From positions 1-58,266 of the forward strand of contig NZ_SCFN01000014.1 of NCBI RefSeq assembly GCF_004138285.1: 58,266 nucleotides of DNA, given 5' to 3'. A program made the position numbers and the translations under genes. The notes beneath the pieces are model-generated. The model saw nothing but the letters and a program-made list of their open reading frames with translations. It was not told the DNA's origin and did no database searches. This DNA comes from Gottfriedia acidiceleris. Its GTDB lineage: Bacteria > Bacillota > Bacilli > Bacillales > Bacillaceae_G. The first letter of the stretch is position 1; the number at the start of each line of letters is the position of its first letter. Shown here in pieces: positions 26,768-35,963 of this stretch.

Positions 26768-28230
26768 CTAAAGAATCGACAACTTTAGAAAACCTTAATT
26801 TATTAAAATTTATGGAGTCTTTTAATCATTCATCGGATATAGATTTCAGAACGAAATCATATAAGGAAGGAGAAGACTCGCATTTTGTCATTATAATGTT
26901 TTGTCCAAATTTGATTGACACTCAATTTAGTAATCAAATCATTAATGATATCTTTAATGTGATTAAGAAAGAAGAGAAATTCAATTTTGAGTTATTAAGT
27001 AATTTAGTCGAGACTAAAAGGTTGAAAGAAATATCAAATATTAAAAAGGAAGTTGAAGAAAATTTATTTTCTGGTGATTTAGTCATATTTAGTTCGTATT
27101 TAAATGATGTATTCTTTATACAAGTAGCGAATCCACCAAAACGAAATCCAGAAGAATCTAATTTAGAAAATTCAATTCGTGGCCCAAGAGATGGATTTGT
27201 AGAAAATATTTCCGATAATATGGCATTAATTCGTCAAAGACTTAAGACCTCAACATTAAAAAGTGTCGAATTTACAATAGGTGAACGAAGTCGAACGAAA
27301 GTTCTATTAGTTTATATGGAAGATATTATTAATCCTTCGATTCTATCTGATGCAAAGCAACGACTTAACTCAATAAAAAAAGACGTAATTGTAAGTAGTT
27401 ATGAAATTGAAGAGGCACTATATGATCAACCATTTTCAATTTTTCCACTATTAGATAATATAGGTAGACCCGATTTCGTTGTACAATCATTAAATCAAGG
27501 AAGATTTGCAGTAATTGTTGATGGAAATCCAACTTGTTTATTAGGACCAACCAATTTAAATCAACTTATTTATTCACCTGAAGATATACATGCAAGCTTT
27601 TATTATAATAACGTAGTTAGATATCTTAGAATTATTGCAATTGCAACAACCATTTTCCTACCGGGATTTTATATTGCATTAGTGACATTTCATATAGATC
27701 AAATACCTTATCAATTACTTGCCACGATTGGTATGGCTAGGAATGGACTACCATTTTCAGCACCAATAGAAGCCTGTTTAATGCTAGCATTTTTTGAATT
27801 ATTTAAAGAAGCCGGGATCCGCTTGCCAAAAGCAGTAGGACAAACTGTAGCCGTTTTAGGGGGACTATTCATTGGTGATGCCGCGATACGCGCAGGATTA
27901 ACATCACCTTCTATGCTTGTTGTAATAGCTTTAACTGTTATTTCAGGCTATACATTAATTAATCAAAATATATCAGGAAATATTGTAATCCTACGCTTTT
28001 TTGTTTTATTTTTATCGTCTATTTTAGGGTTGATAGGTTTTTTTACTGGCTTTTTTCTAATTAGTACTATGATTGTTTCGTTAGAAAGCTTTGGTCAACC
28101 GTATATAACTTTATTATCAGTTCCGAAGCTATCTGACTTCTTAAATGTAGTTCTTAAGTTGCCGCAAAAGTATAAGAAGACAAGACATCAAGCTCTCAAG
28201 CCAATTGATGAAGACCGTCAGAAGGAGTGA
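26764..28230 (+). CDS. Spore germination receptor A subunit (GerAA family)
   Basis: The 488-residue protein matches GerAA-type subunits: a hydrophilic N-terminal part of about 280 residues, then a conserved membrane part with five or so helices. Recognisable stretches are RFAVIVDGNPTCLLGP, IYSPEDIHASFYYN, LPGFYIALVTFH, APIEACLMLAFFELFKEAG and LGGLFIGDAAIRAGL. It assembles with the B and C subunits in the spore inner membrane. Both ends overlap or abut neighbours (ATGA with the B gene), so the three are co-translated. Confidence 0.93.
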   Translation: MTKESTTLENLNLLKFMESFNHSSDIDFRTKSYKEGEDSHFVIIMFCPNLIDTQFSNQIINDIFNVIKKEEKFNFELLSNLVETKRLKEISNIKKEVEENLFSGDLVIFSSYLNDVFFIQVANPPKRNPEESNLENSIRGPRDGFVENISDNMALIRQRLKTSTLKSVEFTIGERSRTKVLLVYMEDIINPSILSDAKQRLNSIKKDVIVSSYEIEEALYDQPFSIFPLLDNIGRPDFVVQSLNQGRFAVIVDGNPTCLLGPTNLNQLIYSPEDIHASFYYNNVVRYLRIIAIATTIFLPGFYIALVTFHIDQIPYQLLATIGMARNGLPFSAPIEACLMLAFFELFKEAGIRLPKAVGQTVAVLGGLFIGDAAIRAGLTSPSMLVVIALTVISGYTLINQNISGNIVILRFFVLFLSSILGLIGFFTGFFLISTMIVSLESFGQPYITLLSVPKLSDFLNVVLKLPQKYKKTRHQALKPIDEDRQKE

Positions 28231-28238
28231 TGTATAGG

Positions 28239-29354
28239 ATGAAAAAATTACTAATCATCATACTGATGGTCTTTTATTTATTCACTTTAACAGGATGCTG
28301 GGGAGAGCGAACGATTATTGATCAAACTTTGGTAACGAGTTTTGGAATTGATTATAAGGACAATCAGTATATTGTAACAATTCAAGCGCTTAACTTTTCG
28401 AATATAGCGAAGCAAGAAAGCGGGGCATTACAAGTACCTGCTCCTCCATTAATCGGTCAAGCAACAGGCAAAAGTATACAGTCAGCGTTTACTAAATTGG
28501 AATCAAAATCACCAATACCTTTATATTATGGTCATGTTAACAGTGTCATCTTAAGTAAATCGGTAATAGAAAAAAAAATGAAAGATGTCAATTCATTTAT
28601 TAGCGGAAGACCGTTATTAAGATACACATTGTGGTTCTATGGTACCGAGTTGGAAATTAAAGATATCTTGTTAAGTCAAAGTTTTTTTAATTTACCCTTT
28701 TTATATACAGTAGTGAATACCCCTGCTGAAAAGAGCAGAGGTAGCCTAATTCTTTTAAGTATGCAATTTCATAATTTTATTTCAAGATATACTCAACCAG
28801 TAGGAACAGTATTGATACCTTCACTAGGTATTGAAGATAAGAATTTTAATGAGCAAAAAGAGGATAAGATAGCCTATATTGATTGTGCCTATGTAATCTC
28901 GCAGCAAAAATATAAAGGTCAAGTAAAATTAAAAGATATAAAATCACTGGATTATTTGCAGCAAAAAAATTATAGTTTGCCACTAATACTTGAAAAAGAT
29001 AAATTGAATATAGAAATTAGAAGCTCAAATGGTTCAGTTAAAGTCATAAAAGGTGGTAAGAAGCCAAAGTATATTATAAATATAAAAACAAATGTAGCTA
29101 TTGTACAGAACGAGAATAATTTAAGTAGAAAGAAAATTGCTTCTAAAATCAGAAATAAAATGAAAAAAGAAATTATAAAGACAATGAAAAAGGGAGAAGA
29201 GCTTCATGCCGATCTCTTAAATATTTCGGAAAAGCCTTATCGATTTAATCGAAAAGAATGGGATTTAAGGGCCTTGAATGAAGTTGATACTAATTCAATA
29301 AAAGATATAAAAGTAAATGTGCATATTATAGGAAGTAAAGTTTATAAAAGATAA
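28239..29354 (+). CDS. Spore germination receptor lipoprotein subunit (GerAC family)
   Basis: A lipoprotein signal (KKLLIIILMVFYLFTLTGC, lipobox LTGC) opens the protein, followed by the GerAC-type domain beginning WGERTIIDQ, with VTSFGIDYKD. The C subunit is anchored to the outer face of the spore inner membrane. The frame is open from 28227, but ATG 28239 is preferred: GAAGGAG (28221-28227) is its ribosome binding site and the signal peptide then begins MKKLL. It is the last gene of the receptor operon. Confidence 0.9.
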   Translation: MKKLLIIILMVFYLFTLTGCWGERTIIDQTLVTSFGIDYKDNQYIVTIQALNFSNIAKQESGALQVPAPPLIGQATGKSIQSAFTKLESKSPIPLYYGHVNSVILSKSVIEKKMKDVNSFISGRPLLRYTLWFYGTELEIKDILLSQSFFNLPFLYTVVNTPAEKSRGSLILLSMQFHNFISRYTQPVGTVLIPSLGIEDKNFNEQKEDKIAYIDCAYVISQQKYKGQVKLKDIKSLDYLQQKNYSLPLILEKDKLNIEIRSSNGSVKVIKGGKKPKYIINIKTNVAIVQNENNLSRKKIASKIRNKMKKEIIKTMKKGEELHADLLNISEKPYRFNRKEWDLRALNEVDTNSIKDIKVNVHIIGSKVYKR

Positions 29355-29384
29355 AAATTGTTTTGAATTGAGAAGAGCGAAAAA

Positions 29385-29421
29385 GGAAGGTTAATTTTTA
29401 TCAAAGAGACCTTCTTTTTTA
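29385..29421 (+). terminator. Probable terminator of the ger operon
   Basis: GAAGGT and ACCTTC form a short stem with a long loop, followed by T6. Confidence 0.5.
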
Positions 29422-29481
29422 TGCTCATTTTTATTAAAAATGAATTATGATAGAAATGAACTAAGTAAAAGGAGAAAGGTT

Positions 29482-30201
29482 ATGTCTGAAGGAGTAAAAG
29501 ATAATTGGTTTCCAGGGCGATGGTTAGGTGGGATATCCTTAATTTTAGGTCCAATTTTTATGTTGGTTGGTGTCATTTTAAGAAGTAAGTTTCATTTCTT
29601 CTTTCCTGACCAACTTGAAGCATACAAAGCTCATCCAACTTTACTATTTTTATCTTATAGTTTCTTTATTGCTGGGAATGTCTTATTGTGGCCAGCAGTT
29701 ATCTCACTTTGTAGATTAATCAGTATAAAAAAGCCAAATTGGGCAGTATGGGGAGGAAGTTTTGCGATATTTGGCCTATTTGCTCGTACATTTCATGCTG
29801 GAGTCGATCATCTAGCTTTTCAAATGGTTCGAATTTTAGGTGTGGACACCGCTACAAAAGTTATGGAACAATCTTATAGAGCGTTTCATATATTCCATAG
29901 TCTATCCCCTTTAATTATGTTTGGCTGGATTATTTTAGCTATTGGCTCATATCGTGCGAATGTATTGGGGTTAATTCGTTCCATACTGTTAGGACTTATG
30001 AGTTCATTACCATTAGGCGTACTAAAAGGTACAACTCCATTTTCTATTGTAGCTACATTGGCACTTTGCATTGCACTTGTACCACTTGGGTTAAGAGTTT
30101 TAAAAGATGGTTCGAGACCTAGTTTGAAGAAAATAATTGGTTCAGTTATATTAATAATCATTTTGTTAGTTGGTTTATTTGTACTTGGAGAGTTAGGATA
30201 A
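29482..30201 (+). CDS. Multi-pass membrane protein of unknown function
   Basis: The 239-residue protein has seven hydrophobic segments and no soluble domain. Short charged loops carry FHAGVDHLAF and AFHIFHSLSP, whose His residues could bind metal or heme, but nothing recognised is present. Start ATG 29482 is chosen over 29440 because AAAAGGAGAAAGG precedes it at good spacing. It lies between the germination operon and the cobalamin genes, 63 bases before cobU, and could be transcribed with them; no function follows from that. Confidence 0.7.
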   Translation: MSEGVKDNWFPGRWLGGISLILGPIFMLVGVILRSKFHFFFPDQLEAYKAHPTLLFLSYSFFIAGNVLLWPAVISLCRLISIKKPNWAVWGGSFAIFGLFARTFHAGVDHLAFQMVRILGVDTATKVMEQSYRAFHIFHSLSPLIMFGWIILAIGSYRANVLGLIRSILLGLMSSLPLGVLKGTTPFSIVATLALCIALVPLGLRVLKDGSRPSLKKIIGSVILIIILLVGLFVLGELG

Positions 30202-30264
30202 TTAGGACAAGATATTGCGATTCTTTAATTAAGGTAGATTATTTTATACGTGGAGGTGAAGACG

Positions 30265-30831
30265 TTGATTCTAGTTATTGGTGGGGCTCGTAGTGGAAAG
30301 AGTTCCTATGCCGAAAGACGAATAAAGGAGTTACAAACAAACGCAAATGATGTAGTTTATATTGCTACTGCAATCCCGTTTGATGGAGATATGAATGAAA
30401 GAATTAAAAGACATCAAGAAGATCGTCCGATAGATTGGCATACTGTTGAGCGATATAAACAATTTAATCAATTAAAAATGAATGAAGAATTTATTAAATC
30501 GAAGTATGTCATTTTAGATTGCATGACAGTTATGATTACAAATTTACTGTTTGATCATTATACTGATATTGATTTTGAAACCATTAAGAATGAGCAAATA
30601 AATAAACTAGAATCAGATATAGAAAATGAAGTGAACGAGTTGATAGATGTTTGTGATCAACACGGTAAGACATTCATAATTGTATCGAATGAGGTAGGTT
30701 ATGGACTTGTTCCATCTTATCGATTAGGCAGGATTTTTAGAGATATTGCTGGGCGTATAAATCAAAAAATTGCTGCAAGAGCAGAAGAAGTTATACTCGT
30801 TACAGCTGGTATACCATTAAGAATAAAGTAG
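30265..30831 (+). CDS. cobU: Adenosylcobinamide kinase / adenosylcobinamide-phosphate guanylyltransferase
   Basis: CobU phosphorylates adenosylcobinamide and attaches GMP, activating it for lower-ligand joining. The P-loop GGARSGKSSYAE sits at the very N-terminus, followed by VYIATA, the RHQEDRP motif and WHTVE. Later VSNEVGYGLVP marks the CobU fold. TTG 30265 is chosen because GGAGGTGA (30252-30259) precedes it, giving 188 residues; the frame's upstream GTG lies in the site itself. It begins a five-gene cluster for nucleotide-loop assembly. No cobalamin riboswitch is seen upstream. Confidence 0.92.
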   Translation: MILVIGGARSGKSSYAERRIKELQTNANDVVYIATAIPFDGDMNERIKRHQEDRPIDWHTVERYKQFNQLKMNEEFIKSKYVILDCMTVMITNLLFDHYTDIDFETIKNEQINKLESDIENEVNELIDVCDQHGKTFIIVSNEVGYGLVPSYRLGRIFRDIAGRINQKIAARAEEVILVTAGIPLRIK

Positions 30832-30841
30832 GAGTACCGAT

Positions 30842-31582
30842 ATGAATCGTTTTAAAATGATCCTCAGTTTTTTTTCAACAATCCCGGTTAAAAATTACGA
30901 TTTTATTGAAGCCGAACTAGGAAAAGGAATTAGATTGGTTCCATTAGTAGGTGTGTTATTTGGTTTAATACTTGTTAGTTTGAATAGTGGAATTTCATTT
31001 ATTTTGGAGAAAGAAGCGGGTGCATTTCTTATTCTACTAGTCTATTTATTCTTAACGGGTGGATTACATTTTGATGGAGTAGCTGACACATCAGATGGAA
31101 TTTTTAGTCATCGTTCAAAAGAAAGAATACTAGAGATTATGAAAGATAGTCGCATTGGGGCATTTGGGGTAATTTCTTTAATTGTTATATTTTTAGGGGA
31201 TTGGTTATTTTTATCAAAGAGTACAACATTTGTTATTTTTTTATTTCCGATTATTGGAAGATGCATCGCCTTATTCACATGCAGAATAAGTACTTATGCT
31301 AGAAATGAAGGATTTGGAAGTCAATTTATAATAGAAGCCAAAAAATCTAATTCATTATTTGTTCTAATTGTCTATGTGTTACTCATTTGTGTAAGTAGTA
31401 TTTTAATTAATGAAATAGCCATTATTGTTGCGGTATGCGTCACGTTTATTTTTATTACTTTCATAACGAAAAGAATCAATCAAAAACTTGATGGAATTAC
31501 AGGGGATGTAATTGGATTTACAATTGAAATTTCCCAATTATGCTTTTTAATTTTTGCTGTTATAGGTGAGAGATTAGTATGA
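30842..31582 (+). CDS. cobS: Cobalamin-5'-phosphate synthase (AdoCbi-GDP ribazoletransferase)
   Basis: CobS is the membrane enzyme that joins adenosylcobinamide-GDP to alpha-ribazole (phosphate). The 246-residue protein has several hydrophobic helices and the family signature GGLHFDGVADTSDGIF, with its acidic residues for metal binding, then KDSRIGAFGV. TAGGAG precedes ATG. It follows cobU by 10 bases and overlaps cobC by four (ATGA), so the genes are one operon. Confidence 0.94.
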   Translation: MNRFKMILSFFSTIPVKNYDFIEAELGKGIRLVPLVGVLFGLILVSLNSGISFILEKEAGAFLILLVYLFLTGGLHFDGVADTSDGIFSHRSKERILEIMKDSRIGAFGVISLIVIFLGDWLFLSKSTTFVIFLFPIIGRCIALFTCRISTYARNEGFGSQFIIEAKKSNSLFVLIVYVLLICVSSILINEIAIIVAVCVTFIFITFITKRINQKLDGITGDVIGFTIEISQLCFLIFAVIGERLV

Positions 31583-32178
31583 GAATTTATTTAATTAGAC
31601 ATACAGAAAGCATTGGAAATAGACAAAAGGTTTATGCAGGAATGACTGATTTTGATTTAACAGAAAAAGGCTATAGTCAAATAGGTGGTGTGATAACCCA
31701 GTTTACGAAAATGATTGAACCTACTTCACGCTATACTTTGTATTCTAGTCCACTTCGTAGATGCACTTTATTAAGTGATGCGATTGAAGAATTAATAGGA
31801 GAATCAAAAATAGTTGATTGTAGGTTACAGGAGACAAATTTTGGGCTATTTGAAGGGAAATCATATACTGATCTTTTAAATGAAGTGCCTGAAGTTGTAG
31901 AAAAGTGGAATGAAGATTTGATTCATTTTCAAATTCCGAATGGGGAAAGCTTAAAGCAGTGTGCAGAAAGAGTTAATACATTTTGTCATGACATTAGATC
32001 GAAAAACGAAGATGTAATAGTAGTATCACATGGGGGAATTATGAAGCTACTACTCTTAAATTTACTTCATTTAGATTTAAGTCATTTCTGGAAATTTTAT
32101 ACGAGTAATGGATGTATTATTGAAATTGAGTATAATGATGGTTTTGGATTTTTGAAAAATATCATTCAACTAAATTAA
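31579..32178 (+). CDS. cobC: Histidine phosphatase, probable alpha-ribazole-5'-phosphate phosphatase
   Basis: The phosphohistidine motif LIRHTES is at the N-terminus, with a second catalytic His in SHGGIMKLLL; SPLRRC supplies the conserved Arg. In this operon the natural role is removing phosphate from alpha-ribazole phosphate or cobalamin phosphate at the end of the pathway. The family is broad (phosphoglycerate-mutase-like), so the substrate rests on gene context. It overlaps cobS by four bases. Confidence 0.85.
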   Translation: MRIYLIRHTESIGNRQKVYAGMTDFDLTEKGYSQIGGVITQFTKMIEPTSRYTLYSSPLRRCTLLSDAIEELIGESKIVDCRLQETNFGLFEGKSYTDLLNEVPEVVEKWNEDLIHFQIPNGESLKQCAERVNTFCHDIRSKNEDVIVVSHGGIMKLLLLNLLHLDLSHFWKFYTSNGCIIEIEYNDGFGFLKNIIQLN

Positions 32179-32192
32179 GAGGATGGAGAAAC

Positions 32193-32690
32193 TTGAACAC
32201 AAAAAGAATTGTTTTACTTTCATTATTTATCGCATTAAGTGCAGTACTGTCTAATATAAAAATAGTCTATTCTATTGCATTTGATTCATTGCCGGCTTTT
32301 CTGGCTGCTATGATGATTTCACCGATTGCCGGCGGGATTGTAGGGGCACTAGGTCATCTTCTTACAGCAATTACTTCAGGTTTTCCATTTACAGTACCAG
32401 TGCATCTATTTATCGCAATACAAATGCTTGTGATTGTTTGGATTTTTGGCGTATTATTTAAAAAAATGAATCAATACATCGCAATGGTAGTGGCAATTAT
32501 TTTAAATGGTCCAGTCGCAACTTTATTAAGTGGTCTATTAATTGCTTATTTGAATCACTCGTTTACAGTAAAGACTATTAGTAGTTTTTTTATGTTAATG
32601 GTTGTGCCATTGACTTTAGCTTCAGCGGCCAATATTGTTTTAGCATTTATACTTCAAAAGGTGATGAAACGTGCAAATTTCAAAATATAG
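32193..32690 (+). CDS. cblT: ECF transporter S component, probable alpha-ribazole transporter
   Basis: A 165-residue protein with about five hydrophobic helices and the GGIVGALGHLL and AITSGFPFT elements seen in small ECF substrate-binding subunits. Its place between cobC and a PurM-like kinase matches cblT-cblS of Listeria and Geobacillus, in which CblT takes up alpha-ribazole and CblS phosphorylates it. It starts at TTG 32193 after GGATGGAGA. It needs an ECF energising module, which is not in the window. Confidence 0.75.
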   Translation: MNTKRIVLLSLFIALSAVLSNIKIVYSIAFDSLPAFLAAMMISPIAGGIVGALGHLLTAITSGFPFTVPVHLFIAIQMLVIVWIFGVLFKKMNQYIAMVVAIILNGPVATLLSGLLIAYLNHSFTVKTISSFFMLMVVPLTLASAANIVLAFILQKVMKRANFKI

Positions 32691-33441
32691 GGATTTAACC
32701 TTAATGCATATAGATAAGAATCGTTATTTTACAATTGCTTGTGATAGCTGCGGTGGAATAGGGATGAGCGAGCTTGATTTCATAAAAGTTGATGAAGAAA
32801 TTGTAGGTTATTTAACGGCGAAATTATGTTTAGTTGAAACATTAGCATTTCGCGCTAAGCCTACGGTATTAATCAATACTTTATGTGTAGAAATGAACGG
32901 AAGAGGTAAGCGAATAATAAACGGGATTGAAAAAGCGATTAAAGAATATAATGAAGCTAATTTTTATGAAGACAACTTAGAAATAAACATTACTGGAAGT
33001 ACAGAAGAAAATATCCCAACAAAACAAACAGGTTTAGGAATTACTTTAATGGGAGAAATTTATAATCCATTTAATAGAAAAGAAGTCATTTCAGGTGACG
33101 TTGTAATATTAATTGGCTATCCAAAAGTAGGAAATGAAGTATTAGAGGATTTAAATAAAAATAAAAACGAAATCATTAATTTTAATTCATTAAAGCATAT
33201 AACTAATTGCGAAGATGTCTCTGATCTATTACCAATTGGATCAAAGGGCGTTCAGTATGAATTGAATCTATTGATGGAGACGAATAATATCGATATAAAA
33301 TTATTGAGTCAAACTAGTATCCCGTTACATAAATCAGCTGGTCCAGCGACATGCGCACTAGCAATTATTAAACATGGTGCTATTGAAGAATTAAAAAGGC
33401 AAATCTCACAGCCAATCACTTTACTAGGTGAGATTGTTTAA
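32671..33441 (+). CDS. cblS: Probable alpha-ribazole kinase (AIR synthase-like fold)
   Basis: The 256-residue protein has ACDSCGGIG near the N-terminus, then a NTLCVEMNGRGKR stretch and TGLGITLMGE. These fit the PurM/ThiL ATP-binding superfamily rather than a P-loop kinase. Position after cblT points to CblS, which makes alpha-ribazole 5'-phosphate from salvaged alpha-ribazole in bacteria without CobT. GTG 32671 follows AAGGTGA and overlaps cblT by 20 bases, so the two are coupled. The kinase call rests mainly on context. Confidence 0.7.
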   Translation: MQISKYRDLTLMHIDKNRYFTIACDSCGGIGMSELDFIKVDEEIVGYLTAKLCLVETLAFRAKPTVLINTLCVEMNGRGKRIINGIEKAIKEYNEANFYEDNLEINITGSTEENIPTKQTGLGITLMGEIYNPFNRKEVISGDVVILIGYPKVGNEVLEDLNKNKNEIINFNSLKHITNCEDVSDLLPIGSKGVQYELNLLMETNNIDIKLLSQTSIPLHKSAGPATCALAIIKHGAIEELKRQISQPITLLGEIV

Positions 33442-33472
33442 TAGTTTGAAATAAAATGATTGGAGAATTAAA

Positions 33473-34561
33473 ATGGCAGATGCTTTGAAAAATGTATATA
33501 ACCACGAATTAATTTCAAAAATCGCAAACGAAATCAATACCGTTTATACAGAGTTTAATCGTAAAACTTTTATTGATAAAGTATTCAATGGAAACTGGGA
33601 AGAAAAAACATTAAAGGAAAGAATGAGACATATTACGATTTGTTTGGGAGAGACACTTCCAAACAAATATGAAAAATCAATAGAGATTTTAAGTAGTATT
33701 TTAGAGAAATTTCCAAAGGGCCAATTAAGTAGTATTTTCTTTCCTGATTTTGTTGAAGTGTACGGCTTAGATCACTGGGAAAAATCAATAGAAGCCCTAG
33801 AAATATTCACACAGCACTCAACATCAGAATTTGCTGTTAGACCTTTCATTGTACAAGACCAAGAACGAATGATGACACAAATGCTAAAATGGTCTACTCA
33901 TCCAGATGAACATGTAAGAAGGCTTGCAAGTGAAGGATGCCGACCCAAATTACCATGGGGAATGGTTCTTAAAAGTCTAAAAAAAGACCCAACTCCAATT
34001 CTTCCGATTCTAGAAAACTTAAAGGAAGATGAGTCATTATATGTTCGCAAAAGTGTAGCAAATAATTTAAACGATATTTCTAAAGATCACCCAACTCTAG
34101 TATTAAAGATTGCGAAAGAATGGTACGGTAAAATTCCACATACCAATTGGATTACAAAGCACGCATGTAGAACCCTATTAAAAAAAGGTAATATAGAAGC
34201 TTTAACGATTTTTGGATTCCAAACGACAAAAGCAATCCATATAGACCAATTCCAATTACAATCAGACAATATAGAAATTGGTGGGGACATAAAATTTTCT
34301 TTTACGATTCATAGTAACGAACCGACCACCACAAAACTTAGAATCGAATTCGCAATTGATTACGTAAAGTCAAAAGGTAACCGTACAAGAAAAATCTTTA
34401 AAATATCCGAAAACACAATTGAAAATGACAAAACATTATCATACAACAAAACACACTCTTTCAAAAACTTATCAACAAGAAAACATTACCCAGGTCAACA
34501 TAGCATCACACTACTAATCAATGGAGTGGAAAGTGGAACGTATGACTTTACGGTAAAATAA
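33473..34561 (+). CDS. AlkD-like DNA alkylation repair protein (HEAT-like repeats)
   Basis: Helical HEAT-like repeats fill about residues 1-240, with WEEKTLKERMRH, the WSTHPDEHVRRLASEG turn, RPKLPW and DESLYVRKSVANNLND. This is the pattern of the AlkD-related DNA glycosylase group. The C-terminal 110 residues are beta-rich, which is usual for the longer subgroup. It may remove bulky alkylated bases, but the lesion is not predictable. ATTGGAG precedes ATG. It follows cblS by 31 bases and may be co-transcribed. Confidence 0.82.
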   Translation: MADALKNVYNHELISKIANEINTVYTEFNRKTFIDKVFNGNWEEKTLKERMRHITICLGETLPNKYEKSIEILSSILEKFPKGQLSSIFFPDFVEVYGLDHWEKSIEALEIFTQHSTSEFAVRPFIVQDQERMMTQMLKWSTHPDEHVRRLASEGCRPKLPWGMVLKSLKKDPTPILPILENLKEDESLYVRKSVANNLNDISKDHPTLVLKIAKEWYGKIPHTNWITKHACRTLLKKGNIEALTIFGFQTTKAIHIDQFQLQSDNIEIGGDIKFSFTIHSNEPTTTKLRIEFAIDYVKSKGNRTRKIFKISENTIENDKTLSYNKTHSFKNLSTRKHYPGQHSITLLINGVESGTYDFTVK

Positions 34562-34566
34562 AAATG

Positions 34567-34600
34567 AGATTCCAATTTTTTGGAATCTCTATGTTTTTAA
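34567..34600. terminator. Probable terminator between convergent genes
   Basis: GAGATTCCAA (34567-34576) pairs with TTGGAATCTC (34581-34590); the T-tract after it is broken. It lies between the alkylation repair gene and a minus-strand GNAT gene. Confidence 0.65.
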
Positions 34601-34627
34601 AAATTCAGCTTACCTATCTTTTCCCAC

Positions 34628-35500
34628 TTACCCTTGTCTCTTGTGCATCATCACATCTTCTGTTAATGGTGTAAAGCCAAGTTTTTCTTGTAAAACATTT
34701 TTAGGAATTTGTGACTTAGTGATTGTAACTGCTGTAACTTTTCGATTGATGTTTTCATTATGGATGATCGACATTATATCATAAAAATAAGGTATAGCTG
34801 CTTCAGTATAAGCAACAGCTAATATTTCTGAATACCCGGTATCTGGTCTTATTGTCATACCAAAATAGGCAATGACTTGGTTTTCTAGTTTACATTCAAC
34901 TGCATAGTCGAATTCAATTGATCCATAATACTCATTCATCATGGCAACTTGTTCGTTAGTAAGAATTTGTTGCTTCATTTTTAAATCTTTCCAAACATTA
35001 AATTGAAATTGATCTTTTATCTCATACGAAAATCCAGGAATACTTTGGATCGTTTTTATAAGAAGTGGATAATGCGCACCAACTATTTGAGAACGACTTG
35101 TAATGTTGAAGCCTTTTGATAAGAAATAGTCTATTTGTTTTCCCCACTGTCCTCTAAATCGCTGTGCAAATAGTTTGCCACCGTATTCCTCACTAACAGC
35201 AAATTGATAAACTCTTTCAAATAATTCATCTCGCACAGTATCCTCATATTCTGGCAATACCCATGGATAACCTAAAGAAACAAATTCTCCTTTACCAGAA
35301 AAACTCATATAGCCAACAAGCTGATCTCCGTCAAAAGCAAAGCATCTAGATTTTTCATTAAATTCAGATTGGTGTTCAAATAATTTTGGAGATAAAGTTG
35401 GTTTCCAAGCATATGGTAGAGATTCTGTCATCTTATTCCAAAAATCATACTGCAAATCAAGATCTGCTGGACTCTCATAAAAACGATAATCTATAGTCAT
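34628..35500 (-). CDS. GNAT-like acetyltransferase, unknown substrate
   Basis: A 290-residue protein with a probable GNAT domain in the N-terminal half (RCFAFDGDQLVGYMSF) and a second in the C-terminal half (VIAYFGMTIRPDTGYSEILAVAYTEAAIPYF, given here in part as IAYFGMTIRPDTGYSE). The final KLGFTPLTEDVMMHK is a typical GNAT tail. AGGAAAGGATA precedes the ATG on the minus strand. Substrate is unknown and there is no operon partner. Confidence 0.7.
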   Translation of the reverse strand: MTIDYRFYESPADLDLQYDFWNKMTESLPYAWKPTLSPKLFEHQSEFNEKSRCFAFDGDQLVGYMSFSGKGEFVSLGYPWVLPEYEDTVRDELFERVYQFAVSEEYGGKLFAQRFRGQWGKQIDYFLSKGFNITSRSQIVGAHYPLLIKTIQSIPGFSYEIKDQFQFNVWKDLKMKQQILTNEQVAMMNEYYGSIEFDYAVECKLENQVIAYFGMTIRPDTGYSEILAVAYTEAAIPYFYDIMSIIHNENINRKVTAVTITKSQIPKNVLQEKLGFTPLTEDVMMHKRQG

Positions 35501-35737
35501 ATCAATATCCTTTCCTAAATCGTACTAATTTTAATAGTATCAAATTAATTTGGATTTGAACGTCAAGAATAGCTAATTTTACTAAAATATAACAGTAACA
35601 TCTAAGAGGGTCAATTAAATAAATATCACATTAATTAAAGTATGATTTTATCGTCATTCTGTTTCCTATAAAAAGAGAATTGAGTAAAATCAATACTTAG
35701 ATGATAAAGATATTAGGTACTGTCCAGTATTAAAGGT

Positions 35738-35854
35738 ATGCAAATAAAATAGTGTATTTATATATTAGAAACGTACAAATAAAAAAGCTAAAACTGATTA
35801 AATTTGGAAAATCTGTAATTAAAAAAGTCAAATCTGCAAATAAAATTAGTGACT
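35738..35854. repeat. Second set of 21-bp repeats, partly degenerate
   Basis: Units starting at 35773, 35794 (shortened to 19), 35813 and 35834 repeat the same TGCAAATAAAA/TGTAATTAAAAAAG pattern as the set at 21015. A single outlying unit starts at 35738. The last unit reads CTGCAAATAAAATTAGTGAC. It fills most of the 460-base gap before the dehydrogenase gene. Confidence 0.65.
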
Positions 35855-35963
35855 AAAAATAATTTAGTGAATAACATCCCGATAATAACGTTCTTTATTA
35901 ATAATTACATATTTATAGTCCTTAAGGTAACGCTATGAAAATGACCTAAATTAGGAGGGTACT

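Noticed and set aside
30202-30264. Cobalamin riboswitch before cobU
   Set aside because: The gap is only 63 bases, and no B12-box sequence is seen there or before the upstream membrane-protein gene.
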